Assembly: GCA_900239685.1 (NCBI GenBank)
Contig: OENT01000462.1
Location: 1-64,000, forward strand
Length of the DNA stretch: 64,000 nt
Reading direction: 5' to 3'
Source: Rotaria macrura
Taxonomy: Eukaryota > Rotifera > Eurotatoria > Philodinida > Philodinidae
In this document: piece by piece, positions 11,701-25,232 of the stretch
Layout of the letters: each line of letters begins with the position of its first letter
Position numbering within the stretch: position 1 is the first letter of the stretch
Translations under genes and position numbers: made by a program
The notes under the pieces: model-generated
Databases searched by the model: none
What the model saw: only the letters and a program-made list of their open reading frames with translations
Told to the model about the DNA's origin: nothing

Positions 11701-14700
11701 AACATTGGAAAACTGAAATCTTTTCTAGTCGCTTGAATACTGAAGAATGGTCTTCTGTTTTTTCATGCATCTTCTCTTCAAGTTCAGTAGGAATTTGTAG
11801 AAAATCATGTGATAAGTCAATGGATTACATCAGTAGTACGGTTTGTCATACATATCGAGAAGATATGGAATTGCAAATCTTCATCTTCAAAAAATACCAT
11901 ATAAGCTTTTGATCATCCAATTGAATACGAACTGTGATATAATGAACTGCTACGAAGTGTACAAACAATAAAATGAACTTTAACTTCCGTTTCACTATGT
12001 TACTTTTCATTTTCCGAAGTATCAAATAGTTCCCAGAGTCAAAGTGTGCTCCGATACATTAAAAATAATCATGCCAGCGTTGAGTAATTTTAATAATGAT
12101 GGATATAAGAAGCAACATCAAAACTTCTTGCGGAATCTCGCAAGTCTGCATTGAACGAATCTGTTTCATATAAGTCAAGTATAAAACATAATGATATGAA
12201 TGTCTGTGATCTCATTTATTTGTAACTGGAGTATAAGATAAAGGTTGCCATATATTTTCTCCACATAGCATAGTTTTTGTGGTACTAAAAGATGCCCAAA
12301 TCTCAGGCAAGCATGTTAGAAATACTGATTCATCGAACCAAGTTAATCATTCAATGTTTTCTGCTCAACCCTGTAATTCTCTATTTCCAACCAATAATCC
12401 TTCTCAAAATCGCACTTTCGCAACAACTGAAATGAAATAAATATTTAACATGTTATCTACACGATTGCTTTATGTGGCATTAAATGAGTTGATCTTGTGA
12501 CTCTTTAGCCATTGTATATCACTATGAAACGTAAATTGTCTCTGTTTTTCTAGACGTTCACAACGTGTGATTTCTGATAACATGTCGCATGACATCTGTG
12601 ATATTGCATAAATTTAGTAGCAGTTCAAATTTTAGGATATCGAATCGAGATACTTGGCAGCTGTAGCCGGATTCGAACGTAGTTGACAAATGATACAGCC
12701 AACATCTATAGTATGATTTCAGTATCATATCTACTTCAAAAGTGCTAGCGATGTGTAGAAATTTAGTTAAATAACATGGTTTATAAAAAGAAGAATGACT
12801 AGTCAAAGATGGTTCTCTTGCATCAAGTTCTTTTGCTTCTTAAAGCTATTGCTTCTCGGTTGATCTAAGTGCATGATACAAAGTTTGCTTAATGTTGTTG
12901 TTCAGATTGGCACTGCTCTAATCAAGAGCATTTTATTCGATTTTTATTCTGTAATCACAGTGTTACTGTGAAATGGTTTAATCAAATAGTTTAGAATTAG
13001 AGATTCTTTGCATAGGCAGAGTTGATGTTTATTATAAAGTGCTCAAAGTTTGTAATGAAACAAACATATTTTTATTGAAATGCATTAAACTCATACATAC
13101 ATTAGACAAGATTCTTTAATAGCAAGCCGACGTCTTGATCAGAATGCATTCATTCTACGTCGAAAACTTTGAACCCATTCTAGCAACTTTAAAGTCTAGT
13201 AGAGTGTGAATATTTCTTTTCAAAATTGTATCATTGAGCTTCTCATCGACTCTATGTGATAGTGACACACAAATTAAATGAAACACCTTCAATTCGACAA
13301 GAGACGACAAAGGTAGTCAAAAACAAAATAGACTTCTCCACTCTTTTCAAATGTCATTAAAAAAGAAATTGTTTCCGGAAAAAAATGAATGAATAAATTG
13401 AAAATATTCGCTCCCATTAAATATACACATGAATTCTTAATAGTTCAATGTATCTAGGAGACTCATATTCTAAAACATTGAACATATTGGCGTAACATAA
13501 TACAACGTCAATTATCAAGACAAGCACCGTAATGAAATTGTTAGCATATGCTGTTCTTTCTATCATGTATGAATATTTTTAATGACGTATGTGTCTTATT
13601 AAGTTAGAAAAAATGAAACAAAACAATTCATATCAGGAATGATATGTTCAACGAAAAAATTTCATTTTAAAAGGTATCGATTGATTGATGCAAAAGGGAC
13701 TTGACCATCAGTTTTAACGAGAACAAAGCCATGGATTTTGCACTACTAGACGACCTTATCTTGAATCACAATTTTCGAATACTGGACATTATAGTAGAGA
13801 TAGTCGAGAAGAAAAATATTCACCTAGGAGAGTTCTATTTATTGACTGTCTTCAGAACAAACCTCTCAAGTATGCAAGAGATTAATAAGGAATCCAAAAT
13901 AAATGTGGAGCGATACGAAAATTATCAAAACGTAGAGCTTTTTTCTTTCTAATCAGTACTTATCTAATCAATCAACTAAATTCCTGTATTTTCCAATATG
14001 GTAATATATGCAAATACAGGCAACTCAAGAATCTGCTCGATTCTTCGAGAAAGTTTATTGAACAACATATATTTGCTTGAAACAATAGACTTAAAATACA
14101 TCAGAATCACTGTTTCAAAGTACTTGATACTAATATGGGTAAAGAGATAGAGAATGCTGTTGTAAACTATTCATCACAGTATTAAATTTGATGAATTTTT
14201 GGGTATGTGTATCACCGATGAAAAATTGTCGTCTTCAAATATTGGGAAAATGATTTCGTTCGAATACTTTTTATTGATCATTTTGTTCACTGTATTCAAC
14301 CTACTACCATAAGAAGGTTTCAGTTATTTCCTTTACCATTTACGTATAGAATTTTATGAGTTTTCTTTCAATGCATCTACTTGTTGCTCGAATAATTTTG
14401 CATTATCTATGCAGTCAATATAAGTCGATCAATAGTTATGTGTAGGGCAAATAATTTAAATAGATTCTCAATCAGGAGTAGAATAAACTAGATTGGCACT
14501 TTTAAGTAGTTTTACTATTATTTATAAAAAATATATTCTCTCTTTAGTTTTCTGCTGAGAGCCGCATGAATGTTCAGGATACCAGTATTAGAGGGATTTG
14601 ACATTTTTGCAGATTAACCGATGTTTAAATGAATTGTAAATTTTGATGTTAATGGCGCCTTTGAAAAAAAAATATTCATGAAAATAACGACCAAATAGAA

Positions 14701-17699
14701 TGCCGAAAGAAGCTGACCGTTGTTTTCAAGAGGTGCAACGAACTAAAATCAATACTGATAGTTCCGTCCGAGGCTTGATAAGTAAACAAGAGAGAAACCT
14801 AGTTCTATCTCCATTACTGTGAATCAATCTTTACATTCAATGATCGGATGATAGCATTCAATGAATAACTGATGTGATGAATTGTCTTGAAAACTTGCAA
14901 ACTTTACTAGAGGTTTCGAAATCGTTGATGTCTGTTTTTTCTTAAATCATAAATTCGATTCCTATGACTTAAATTAGGCAATACTTCATCAATTCTTCAG
15001 GAAAAAACGAAACTTTCTCAATTGAAATCGTTTTAGTCACAGATTGATCATGCTGTCTTTTGTCACTACTATGCTTGTGGATCCAAAAAAAATTGAAACA
15101 GTACGACTTCAACTCACTTCCACATGATCTTTCGAACGATTGATTTCTGGCGAGTAAAGCACTCAGTGACTAATTGTATTTACAGATATCGAAAGAAAAT
15201 CAAGATAATATGAAGTTCAGCATGATTTCAATGTTTGATATTCGGCAGTGAGAGGTTGAGCGTTGTGAGAATAAGTACGTCACATGAGTGTGCTTGAAAA
15301 ATCCACAGTTGCTTTTTTTTTAACTTGATTATTCAATACGATAAGCATAATACTAAAGAACTTGTAGGAATATTAGCAGCGTCAAATATAATCTCGAAAA
15401 CTTTCTCTATCAGTTTCCTGATGATTGGACGGCAATATTTTACTTTTTCTAACATGCCCTATACTAAGTTTTTACGAGAAACATTAGATGCTAAATGGAA
15501 ACGTGAAATTGAAGTAGAAAGAAATAACTAATTTGGATGAAAAAGAGAAGTCAATTATCTCGTTTATTTTGTGAGAGATTAGGAAATATTTGTTCTATAT
15601 TGAATTCAATTTTTCTATTTCAAAAGCATATTATGTGATGTTAGTGTCTTCAAGACAGTATTGCACCGAAAAAAACTGAATCAACTGATATGCTGTTTTA
15701 GGAAGACTTTTCTTTTGATACGCCTTATTTATCATTGATGGCAGGGTATCTCGTGTGTATCTCTGTTTTTCTTTCACAATCTGAGAAATGAAGAACAACG
15801 ACGATGTGTAGCACTCCTCCGACGATTGAAACTGGCTGATCAATATCCAGTAAATCGTCAGAATTGTTGTTTTTCTGATAAGCAAATAGTAACATAGTTA
15901 ACTTTCAAAGACTTTGGATGATTCCAAGTGATGTCAGTGTGCCAGCACAGTCGAATTCTACATTATTTTATATGTATTTGTTGACTGTGTTGATACAGCA
16001 TGCTCTTATACATTCACTCAAAGATAGCAATGAAGACATAGAAAAGACAGCTTCATAATGAGATAACTCTCCAGGAATGTTTTAAACAATTTCGACCGAT
16101 TTGCTTTTGAAGTTTTAGCAGATTTTCAGGGAATCTGAAATTGGTGCAATTGCTGCTACTTTTCTGTGAGCGATTCAACCGAAACGACTTCCTTTGAGTA
16201 AGAATAGCCATGAACAGGTGAAAAAAACAGGACCAGTGTAGATTACTCAGTTGCTTTCATACCTTCTTTACAACTAAAAACTGATAGGATAGCAAGTTCT
16301 GACACAATTGCAACATTCCACGAACCTGAAAAACATAAAACACCTCATATATATTCTTTTATAGGCTCTCGCCGTTCTTAGGGCCATTGCTTGGTCTTTT
16401 TCTGACTCAAATGAATCTTTTGCAGTAAATAATTTTTCTGATTTTCTAAAGTTTTGCTTTTCTGAAGAAAAATAAGTACGAAACTATTTAAGAAGGAGAA
16501 GCTCAAATATGTAATAAAATTATCACAGTATAGTGAAAAAGAATATCCAAGGCATAATTTAATGATTGTTTTGATGCTGCATTTAAATAGTAGGGTACTA
16601 CATTTTGTAAAGGTTTTAGTGTATTTCAGTTAGATATCATTATTTCTTGTGAACAAGTTATAAATAGGCGTGTACAGAGTATATCTCGATTCGTTCCGGT
16701 TTTTTTTCTCTCGAGGACTTTCTCATGATGTATAATACGATCAATTTTTGTTGGACTTGCGCACTTATAGAGCAGATAGTTATTCTTCAAAATGAAACAT
16801 TGATGAAGCTTGTACAAGAGATGGTTAAATTTTTGTTGAAGTTCTACTAGGAGCTTTGGTAGTTCTCAATATCATTATTTTTTGTACCTATTTCGCATAG
16901 TTGCAATAAAAATTGAAGTATGCGTCATACAAACGACATCGACGAGCATTTAGTAGAAGAATATTGTAACACATTAGTATGCTCTTAATTTTCACAATCC
17001 AGCGTGTCATTTGTACTAGTATCAAATTTGCATCGACTTAGAAAAACGTTCCCGGCTTTCAACTCGGAAAATGTTGCATCCAATGAAATTTAAGAATATT
17101 CTTCTAATGTGGAAAAATTTTTGAAAATTTTATTGAGCATGTCGAAGTCTAGTTCCATGGGATTTAGGTTCAAATAGGAAAAAAATGTTTTTTGACCAAA
17201 TTCAGATTCATTTCGAAGTCAAAAATGTTCAACCTCATTGACTCTAGTATCATTTCATGGGTTACACGTATAACGTTTATTTTTTATTTTGATGATGAAT
17301 AGTAAACTTTATGATAATCAAGTCAATGGTACATGCACTTGTTCAAGATAGTTGATTGTCAAATTTCTTTGCTAGAACTTTCGAATTCAATTTTACGCAG
17401 ATTCTTCTATTTTATTATGTCAATCTTATATCGTATTGCACAAAACTAAACTAACTAGCGTGAATATTCGAGAAAACAGTCCCATGCCGATGTTCTGATT
17501 GATTTGATGTCATTACATGGGTACCTACGAAAAAAAGGATTTCGAATTATGAGTACTGCGATGGAATTAAGAATAGAATTGAAAAAGATGAAATATTAAA
17601 TATTAATTCTATGTTTAAAATGTTAAATTTTAATGTCATACTTTCCGAAATAAAATGTAAGCTTTTATTAAATAAAAATCTCCTAATCAATGGCATACA

Positions 17700-18282
17700 T
17701 GATCGATAAAAAGTTACTTATTTAGGGTTTCTCTAAACAAAACTTTGCTAATAATAGTGAGATTTTCCATGGCTTCTAACAAACAATCAACTTTACTTTC
17801 GTCGTATCTTATGAAGTGAAAACCGTTCGAATGATTTTGGTAATAAATCAGCTCTAAGTTTTCTATCCAAACAATTTCATAAGCAATGAATATCGGCTTC
17901 TTTTTCCACATAGTGTAGTATATATTATAAAAAAGGGAAGAAAAAAAAAAGAAAAAGACAGGGACAAAAGTAAGTAGCAGAGTAGAGGTTGTTGATGATG
18001 ATAAACACAACAGTGAATAAAACGACGATACCATGACGAACAAAAGAGAAAAAAACGAAGAGTATGACGCTGTAAGAGAAAAGCGTGCAAAAAACTGAAG
18101 AACGTAGAATAACATCACTCACACTCACACACATCTACACATGACAACGACAAGACACAAGTTATGAGAAAAAAAAGAAAAAACGTTGTTGCCTGTCAGA
18201 CGTCATTCTTATTCTTCTGAAGCTGCAAATTGTTGGACGAATGCAGAATCTTTGCTGTTTTATGTTCTTATTATATACATTC
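17700..18282. other. Downstream region of CNOT2, no confident gene
   Basis: The minus strand holds an open frame (18118-17714) whose first half is a translated pyrimidine-rich stretch. Its last 65 codons from the ATG near 17910 look somewhat coding-like, but there is no domain or splice support. I treat the stretch as 3' flank of CNOT2. Confidence 0.4.

Positions 18283-18325
<43 letters not shown>
18283..18325. repeat. (ATA)n trinucleotide microsatellite
   Basis: A run of about 14 perfect ATA/TAA units lies just beyond the stop codon of the CNOT2 gene, so it is probably in that gene's 3' untranslated region. Confidence 0.9.
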
Positions 18326-18329
<4 letters not shown>

Positions 18330-18349
18330 TAAACATCAAACTTATGCGA

Positions 18350-20423
18350 CTATCTAGAAGAATTTGAATTATACGATGATACAGGCGCATAATTTTGTTG
18401 TAAAGACGGCTGCTGTTGGAGTAATTTCGATGCAAATAAATCTTGTTTCAATACAGGATTTACTTTTATAGAAGAACAAAACAGAAAAATAAGTAACTTA
18501 TCTGTATAAATTTACGTACATAATTTAAATATTACTATATTTCTTACCATCCAATTTTTCATAATCAATTCGCATACTTTTATGTGTTTTACGCCAAAGT
18601 TGCACGTCAAATACACAATAGACACCTGTTTCATAAGTATCGTATTTTTGATCAGGCATTATATTTTTTATTCGTGTTAACCATATGCGTTCTTCTTTAT
18701 GATAACGCCAATCTCGTCGATATAATTCAGCAGCAGCCAATAATTGCACATGATCATTACCAAATAAATAGAATAAAAAAAATAATGTGTCTTCATTTAA
18801 TGTATTAAAATTAACTGCAGGTAATTTGTCACGTATTTGCAATCCCATCTGATATTCAAATGGTACTTGATAGTCAATCTCATATGGTCGCGCTTGACTA
18901 TCGGAAAATGGAGATAGAAATGATGGATACAAATCATTTGGACTTTCCATACCTGTAATAAGAAGTTTATTTAAAATATGAATCCATATCTATTTTAACC
19001 TTTCAAGAATAGATTCTTGTTTATTTTTGGAAGAAAGAAAGTAAAGATACAGTATATTAATTATCATTTTTAATCAACTTTCTTATCATTCAAATATTGC
19101 TGTGGCAGTGGCACACGTCGTATCCATCGCTTGTAACAACTCGGATAGTCACACGACTTATATCAATAGTAAGTATAATACACATCAATGGCTCTGAAGT
19201 ATTCTGAGAAGAACAATATTAACGTACACTCCTAGTCATGTTATGATTAATAGTGTTTTACTATGAAAACAAAATGAACTAAATAAAAGAATAATTCGAT
19301 AGTTTAAAAACTATATCTATTTGATAACAGACACTGTCAATACGAGCATTAGAAAGAATCTCAGATTAAAACAATAAACTATATGTTGGAAAAAAAATTA
19401 TGAACAATTTTAACGGAACACTTTTTTATAATTGAGAAAATAGATTGTTCTCTATTTCTATGACACGAAATTTTATTTTAAAAATATACATACTGAGTCC
19501 AAGTGTGGTCAAATCATAATTTAGTAATGTTGATGTTTCAGGACTTTTCTCGGCCTGTTGAATCATTTGTAGAAGACCAACAAGACCATATTGATCTGTA
19601 ATTGTTGATATTGGTAGACCATTCGTATTTGTTGTTGTATTTGATAGTTGCTGTGGATTGGATGTTGATGACGATGTTGAATTACTTGTTAGTGACGTTG
19701 TTTTATTATTAACGGATGTTGGACGTCGATTTATCAATGTATTCAATGCATCCATTGACGATTTGAATGATATTGGTGATTGTGACTGAGAATGCTGCTG
19801 TTGTTGTGATGAATTATATCCGTTAGTTATTGGCTGATGAAGATTTGATGATGATGTTGATGACGATGAAAATTGACTTTGATAGAGTGGTTGAACATTC
19901 GTAGATGATGATGCTGGTTCATGAGAATTACTGCGATGTGGTAGTGGTGGAAAATCTTCTTGCTGCAATTCGAACTATAGTTTCATGATAAAACTTATAT
20001 TTAGAATTCGAGCGTAGAAAAAAGGATGTTTCTTTCTTTTTTTACATTTTTTTCGATTTGTGTTTGAGAAGATGATGCTAATGCCGAAGCCATCGTTAGT
20101 CCTAGAATATTATCAAAATGTGATGATGACGAAGACGAACTTAAAGAATTTGCTTGATTAGTAAGAAGATGCTGGTTTTGCTGCTGTTGTTTCATCAATA
20201 GTTGTTGTGTTAATGTTGAGGACGATGATGTTGAGGACGAGGTTGGCTGTCCTATAGTGGTCCATTGTTTTCCACCACCTACTGTCCCAAATAGAGATGG
20301 AGAATTAGACGCAAGTGATGGTGGTATCGTTGATATTCCTCCATTACTATTAACATGTGAATAAGGTGATGATGTCGACGATGATGTTGAACTGGCAGCT
20401 GATGCCAAATTAAGATAAGCCAT
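18350..20423 (-). CDS. CNOT2: CCR4-NOT complex subunit 2 (NOT2)
   Basis: CNOT2 is a scaffold subunit of the cytoplasmic CCR4-NOT deadenylase; its C-terminal NOT box pairs with CNOT3 and docks on CNOT1. Coding exons are 20423-20046, 19974-19494, 18952-18548 and 18462-18350, all frame-consistent, giving 458 aa. The N-terminal half is low-complexity Ser/Gln/Asn/Thr. The CNOT1-anchor region is recognisable by QQEDFPPLP near residue 132, followed by DQYGLVGLLQMI and DLTTLGLS, which precede the NOT box in the family. The NOT box spans about residues 290-425, with LLAAAELYRRDWRYHKEER as its signature. The tail is Gln/Ser-rich and carries a short extra exon. At 458 aa it is shorter than the vertebrate protein, mostly in the N-terminus. 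An acceptor-like TTTAAG lies about 65 nt upstream of the chosen ATG, so further 5' exons are possible. It is divergent from CTNS. Confidence 0.93.
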
Positions 20424-21510
20424 TGTAGTAAAAGATGAAAAACTCCGTGATTCTTCTAATTTTACAAAAGGAACTATCTTAAACAAAAAAAATAATAATA
20501 AATATTTATTAAACGGCAACCGCAAATAAACAAATTCAATATATATGCGTAGGCAGTAAGGAAAGATAAAATGATAGATAAACATATGAAAACTCAAATA
20601 AATTTAATATAATTTTAATTGATAAAGCAAGATTTTATTTTTGTTTTTTTCCCATAAATAATGATGATAATCTATGAATATAGTCATTATCATAAGTGAG
20701 ACAAGAACCTAGGATGGATGGATGTAATGAATGAATTGACACTCGGTGAAATGGATCGCGACAGTCTTTTTCATTTAATCAGATTATACTTTCCGAGAAA
20801 TAAATAAAATTTAATCATACATTTTATACATACATTTTGTAAAAAAAAATTTCATTCAAAGTTCAATTCAAATTTAAAAATGACATGTAGCGACAGAGGG
20901 ATTCATATTTGTAAAAAATGATTAAAGCACATCAAAACTTTTGTTGTTTATTTATTTACTTCTTTGTATGAAGCAGGAACAAAAATAAATTATAGTCGAT
21001 TTAAAGATATATGAATACTTTAAATATCCATTTTATCGATTTTATAATAAAAATAATATCATTTAATAACTATACAACAAAACATATAATCTATAAAGAT
21101 CAGTTTTAAATCAAAGATGTCACGTTTTCGTATGAGCAATCCATATAATGATAGGAGCATTTGTCCTGGATCATTAACAGACCATCTATTGATTTCTTTT
21201 GGCTTCACTCTATAAAAACTATAGCGAAAAAAGAATTTTTTGAATGTAAGCAAAAGATTTCATATCGGATTCATCTCCACGGAGGAACGATTCAAGTAGG
21301 AAACGTTTTATATTGAATCGATGTAAAAAACAAAGATAGCTTGTCATGATGTGAAGTAGTTCTGATGCATTCATGTGCCTTGTCATGATGATATCTGATA
21401 AAAGCATTGTTTTCAATTTTTATATATTCTTTAGTCAGCATTGGTATGACTATTTCATTTGAGAACTTTTATTATACGAGATAGCTCGTGTTTCAGATTT
21501 AACATTCGAA
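20424..21510. other. Divergent intergenic region between CNOT2 and CTNS
   Basis: About 1.1 kb separates the two start codons, which face away from each other, so the stretch should carry both promoters and 5' untranslated regions. No TATA box, motif or repeat was identified with confidence. Small open frames at 21059-21416 on the minus strand have no recognisable content. Confidence 0.5.
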
Positions 21511-24500
21511 ATGCATTTAACCTATTTATTCATAATTTATTCATGCTTTTTATTTATCAATTTAAGTACACAAGATGAATCTGTTATTTCTTTTACACCA
21601 TCATTTGCTAATCTTGTCATCAATCAAAATAAATCAGTCACTGTTCGTCTTCGTAAATTAGATATTCCGTTTCCCATATCTATTGAATTTCTCTATGATG
21701 GTAAGCCTTATAATACACAAGTTTACATTGATTTAATACCCAATATAACATTTACAAATGACACCCATGATCATCAGAGTCAATCTATTTTTATAACTGG
21801 TCGTCGTCAAGGTCATCTAGTTTTAACAGCACATTCTTCACAAATTAATATATCATCATCAGTGGATTTTTTCCTCATTGATATAGCACGCAGTAATATT
21901 ATCAGTATATTCGTACAAATTGTTGGTTGGATTTATTTTGTTGCATGGTCTATATCATTTTATCCTCAAATAATATTAAATTTTCAGCGTCGAAGTGTTC
22001 TTGGACTCAATTTTGATTTTCTAGCATTAAATATTCTTGGACATTCTTGTTATTCTGTATTTAATGTTGTTCTGTATACATCCTCAAAAGTACAACAACA
22101 GTATTATGCTAAACATCCACAGGGTGTTTTACCTGTTCTACTTAATGACGTGAGTTTTGTTTCTATTAATTTAATTTTCCATAGTTTCGGAGTTAGAACC
22201 TGTTACTTACTTCTTGCATGTAGCTAACATCTGCTTATTTCATTTACCAAATTGCGTAGAATTGCATGTTATCTCCATGATAGAACATATATAGATTGTC
22301 GAAGTCAAGTCTTCTTGCTCTTATACATAACGCGATCTCCCCTCAGTGCATATTTTGACGATTCCTAACGCAGAATTCTGTGAATTTCCGGCGGGAAATT
22401 GCAAATAGACACAGTTTTCTGCAGGAGACGACCGAAAAATACCAGGAGTCTGTTCACCGTGTCCAGTTGCAAGTTTTACGAGATTCCGGATGGAATCAGG
22501 TTAACTCGGTTACCGGATTCCTGCTCACAAGTTCCTAGTATTTTTCTGTGAGATCCCTGTCCGTACTTATCCATCTGGGTATCGTTAATTTTAAATGTTG
22601 GAACGAATTATCAAAAACATTTTAAATAAATACCTTCACCCGCTTTGGAAATTGCATCAAGTGGTCTTCGGACGCATGATAAAATGGACTCTGAATTGAT
22701 ATTCTGTATGATTGTCGAGAATAGTTGAAATGTTTCTTTTAGATGTCTTGTTCATCTGCAATGCGTCAGTGTCATCATGACATCTACATTAAGCTTGAAC
22801 AGAGAACAGAACATTTTGTTTTTCATTTGATTTATTTCAGAATATTAATTCAATAAGTTATGTTATCTTTATGGATTTGAGAATGATCATTTAGTAGAGA
22901 CTAATTTTATTTTACAAGTTTATTATTCATGATCATAAACTTCACTGATATGTTCATTTTCGACAAATCGCTTTGATTGGACTAAACATTTTATAGAAAA
23001 GTGTTTAGTCTTTCTTTTACAATCTAAGAAATCAATCATTATCCAAAAGATTTTGATACACTGAAATTCTTTCATATTCAAATGGTAGGCCTTGAAACTA
23101 TCTGTTTATCGCATTAAAATAAGAAGTTCGATAAACATTCTGAACTCGTAATTACAACGAATCAAAAATTTGTATCCCACCCAACATTTTCTAATTTCTG
23201 TAAAGTCTTATATCATATTGAAACGCTCGGAAATATTTTGTTGAATCGTTTCATCATCAGTCATGATTTTGTCCAAGTGTATAAACTCATACACAAGACT
23301 ATTTAATCATTCACTGTTGCTCGATGGCTTTTACATGAAAGGTTTTCTCAAACACTAAGACAATTGCAATGCCTTGGCGAATGACTTCTGCGTATGAATT
23401 CAAGTTCTGCTCGAGACAAATTTATTCATTAACAGGACTTTTCTGTGACGCTCGACCAACCATTGATGTAAGGTGGAGATGTGTTAGATTGTAAGTTGAG
23501 TTTGTTCGTTGTAATTTTTTTCGAGAAAAATATTCTGATTTCTACTTTATAACTATTTTTATAGTACACTACAAAAGTTTTGTGTGTTATAGAAAGGTTG
23601 ATAAGAATAGTCTTGAAACAATTAGTATTTCTAACAAATGATCATTTTGACGAAGATGCGAAGTTTATTTTTTGTATTGTACTAATGTTCTGAATTGATT
23701 ATCGTCACTATTGGCGTTGATATGTATACGGTTTATCTTAATTATGAATTTTGAAGGCGTAACTAAAAAAACTGGAAAAATACGATTCTCACGCATTGTA
23801 TTGTCTTCTTTTCATCGAATCATATATTTTGACAATCCTTGAATATTTAAATTGATACTACATTCATAAGACGGAAAATTTTTACTAGTAGAAGATGGAT
23901 AGAGTTAAGTAAAAACTCCACTGCGCAGATACTACTACTGAAGATTGGATGGATCCGCATTTAACGAATGTTCGTGGGAAGTTTCATATCGATTAAAGTC
24001 ATCAATATATGAGTAACTAGTTAGACACCAATGTAGAGGAAGTATTATAACAAACCAAAAACAATGGCAATACCAAGCAATATCATATTTACTATCTTAA
24101 TCAGCCATGTTCTCATGTTTTTCCAAATACATATATCGACAAATTAAAAGAGTTGAACTTTTATAGAAGTGAATCGAAGAAAAAGTGTCACAATTATTAT
24201 TTTTCTTATCGTTTAAATTCTTGACTTATACGTAATCTCGGCTGGAATGTTAGAATTTTGCTGTGCAAAGAAAATGTGTACTGCTAGTACAAATCTATCA
24301 TAGAATTTTGCGATCATTTTACTACTTTGATATTTTCACTTCGACATTTTTCTTTTTGACCTTTCTATTGAAAACTGAATTACTTCCTATCCTTTCTTAA
24401 TCCGTTCTTAACTGAAACACTGTAAAAAGCATGTAGACGAAAACATTGCTACATGAGAAACATGAGTAGTACACTGACTTTTTTAAAAACAAGTCTGTAT

Positions 24501-25232
24501 CACAACGAAGAAATGCATCCTATTTTTTATTGGTTCGTAGCCTTTAGATAAACGTAGGTTCACTATGAAGAGTCGTACCTACTTCACAGAAAGTCTTCAA
24601 TGATGCAATAAAAGTTGAAGATCTATTAATTCATGGAGAAAGATTTGAATACAAATAAGAAATTAGCAAATGAAACTTCTAAATTTTAGGTAATATTCAG
24701 TTGCCATGCTGTTTTTGCTTGTGTGGTGACAGTTATTCAATGTTTACTTTTTGAACGTGGCAGTCAACGTGTATCACTTGTTGCACGTTTACTCGGTGGT
24801 GTTGGAATTGTATTTTTATTTGTATCGACAATTATTTCATTATCAGATCATTTATCAACATTATCATTATTATATTTTTTTTCCTATGTTAAACTAGCCA
24901 TAACAATAATAAAATATTGTCCACAGGCATGGATGAATTATAAACGAAAATCTACCGAAGGTTGGTCGATTGGAAATATTCTTCTCGATTTCACTGGTGG
25001 TTTATTCAGTTTAATACAAATGTTTTTACTTTCAATAAATTATGACGATTGGTCATCTATATTCGGTTCGCCAACAAAACTTGGTCTAGGTTTATTTTCG
25101 ATTTTATTTGATATTCTATTTATAATTCAACATTATGTACTTTATCGCACCAGTGAAAGAAATCTTAGACGAATAAATCTACCAAATGAAGAGTATAATG
25201 AGAATTCGCCAATGCTATCATCAAAATCATAA
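21511..25232 (+). CDS. CTNS: Cystinosin, lysosomal H+/cystine transporter
   Basis: Cystinosin exports cystine from the lysosome with a proton. Two exons, 21511-22149 and 24690-25232, join in phase 0 over a 2,540-nt intron (GTGAGT ... TTTTAG), giving 393 aa (human about 367). An N-terminal signal sequence leads a luminal domain with several N-glycosylation sites (NKS, NIT, NDT, NIS). Seven transmembrane helices follow with both PQ-loop motifs: SFYPQIILNFQRRS at the start of the bundle and YCPQAWMNYKRKSTEGWSI in the second half. The segment NILLDFTGG contains the Asp that couples protons in the human protein. The human C-terminal GYDQL lysosomal signal is absent; the tail instead ends with ENSPML, which could act as an acidic dileucine-type signal (inference). 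The intron holds a G+C-richer insert near 22.35-22.59 kb. Confidence 0.96.
22345..22590. repeat. G+C-richer segment in the CTNS intron, possible old insertion
   Basis: Against the AT-rich intron, this part is clearly richer in G+C and contains several short imperfect inverted repeats, for example GAAAAATACCAGGAG facing CCTAGTATTTTTC and the self-complementary GATTCCGGATGGAATC. It lacks an open frame. It may be a degraded transposable-element piece; no termini or target duplication could be fixed. Confidence 0.3.

Larger units (their letters stand above)
3403..17700. other. 14-kb gene-poor, AT-rich region with decayed fragments
   Basis: Apart from the foldback at 5943-6110 and the relics at about 7.06-7.37 and 7.96-8.77 kb, I find no gene here. 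The longest open frames are under 106 codons, mostly begin at non-ATG codons and have no splice-consistent extension. Fragments such as 13701-13952 and 15325-15531 have some coding-like composition but no start codon or recognisable domain. This contrasts with the dense gene array from 18 kb onward. It may be a degraded duplicate segment, an intergenic desert, or long introns of an unseen gene. Confidence 0.5.

Noticed and set aside
12640..12700. tRNA-like B-box (GTTCGAATCCGGC on the minus strand)
   Set aside because: The T-stem does not pair and no cloverleaf, anticodon arm or acceptor stem can be drawn around it. Probably chance.
17714..18118. 134-codon minus-strand open frame
   Set aside because: The first half is a translated T/C-rich tract. 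Although the last 65 codons look slightly coding-like, no domain or splicing supports a gene.
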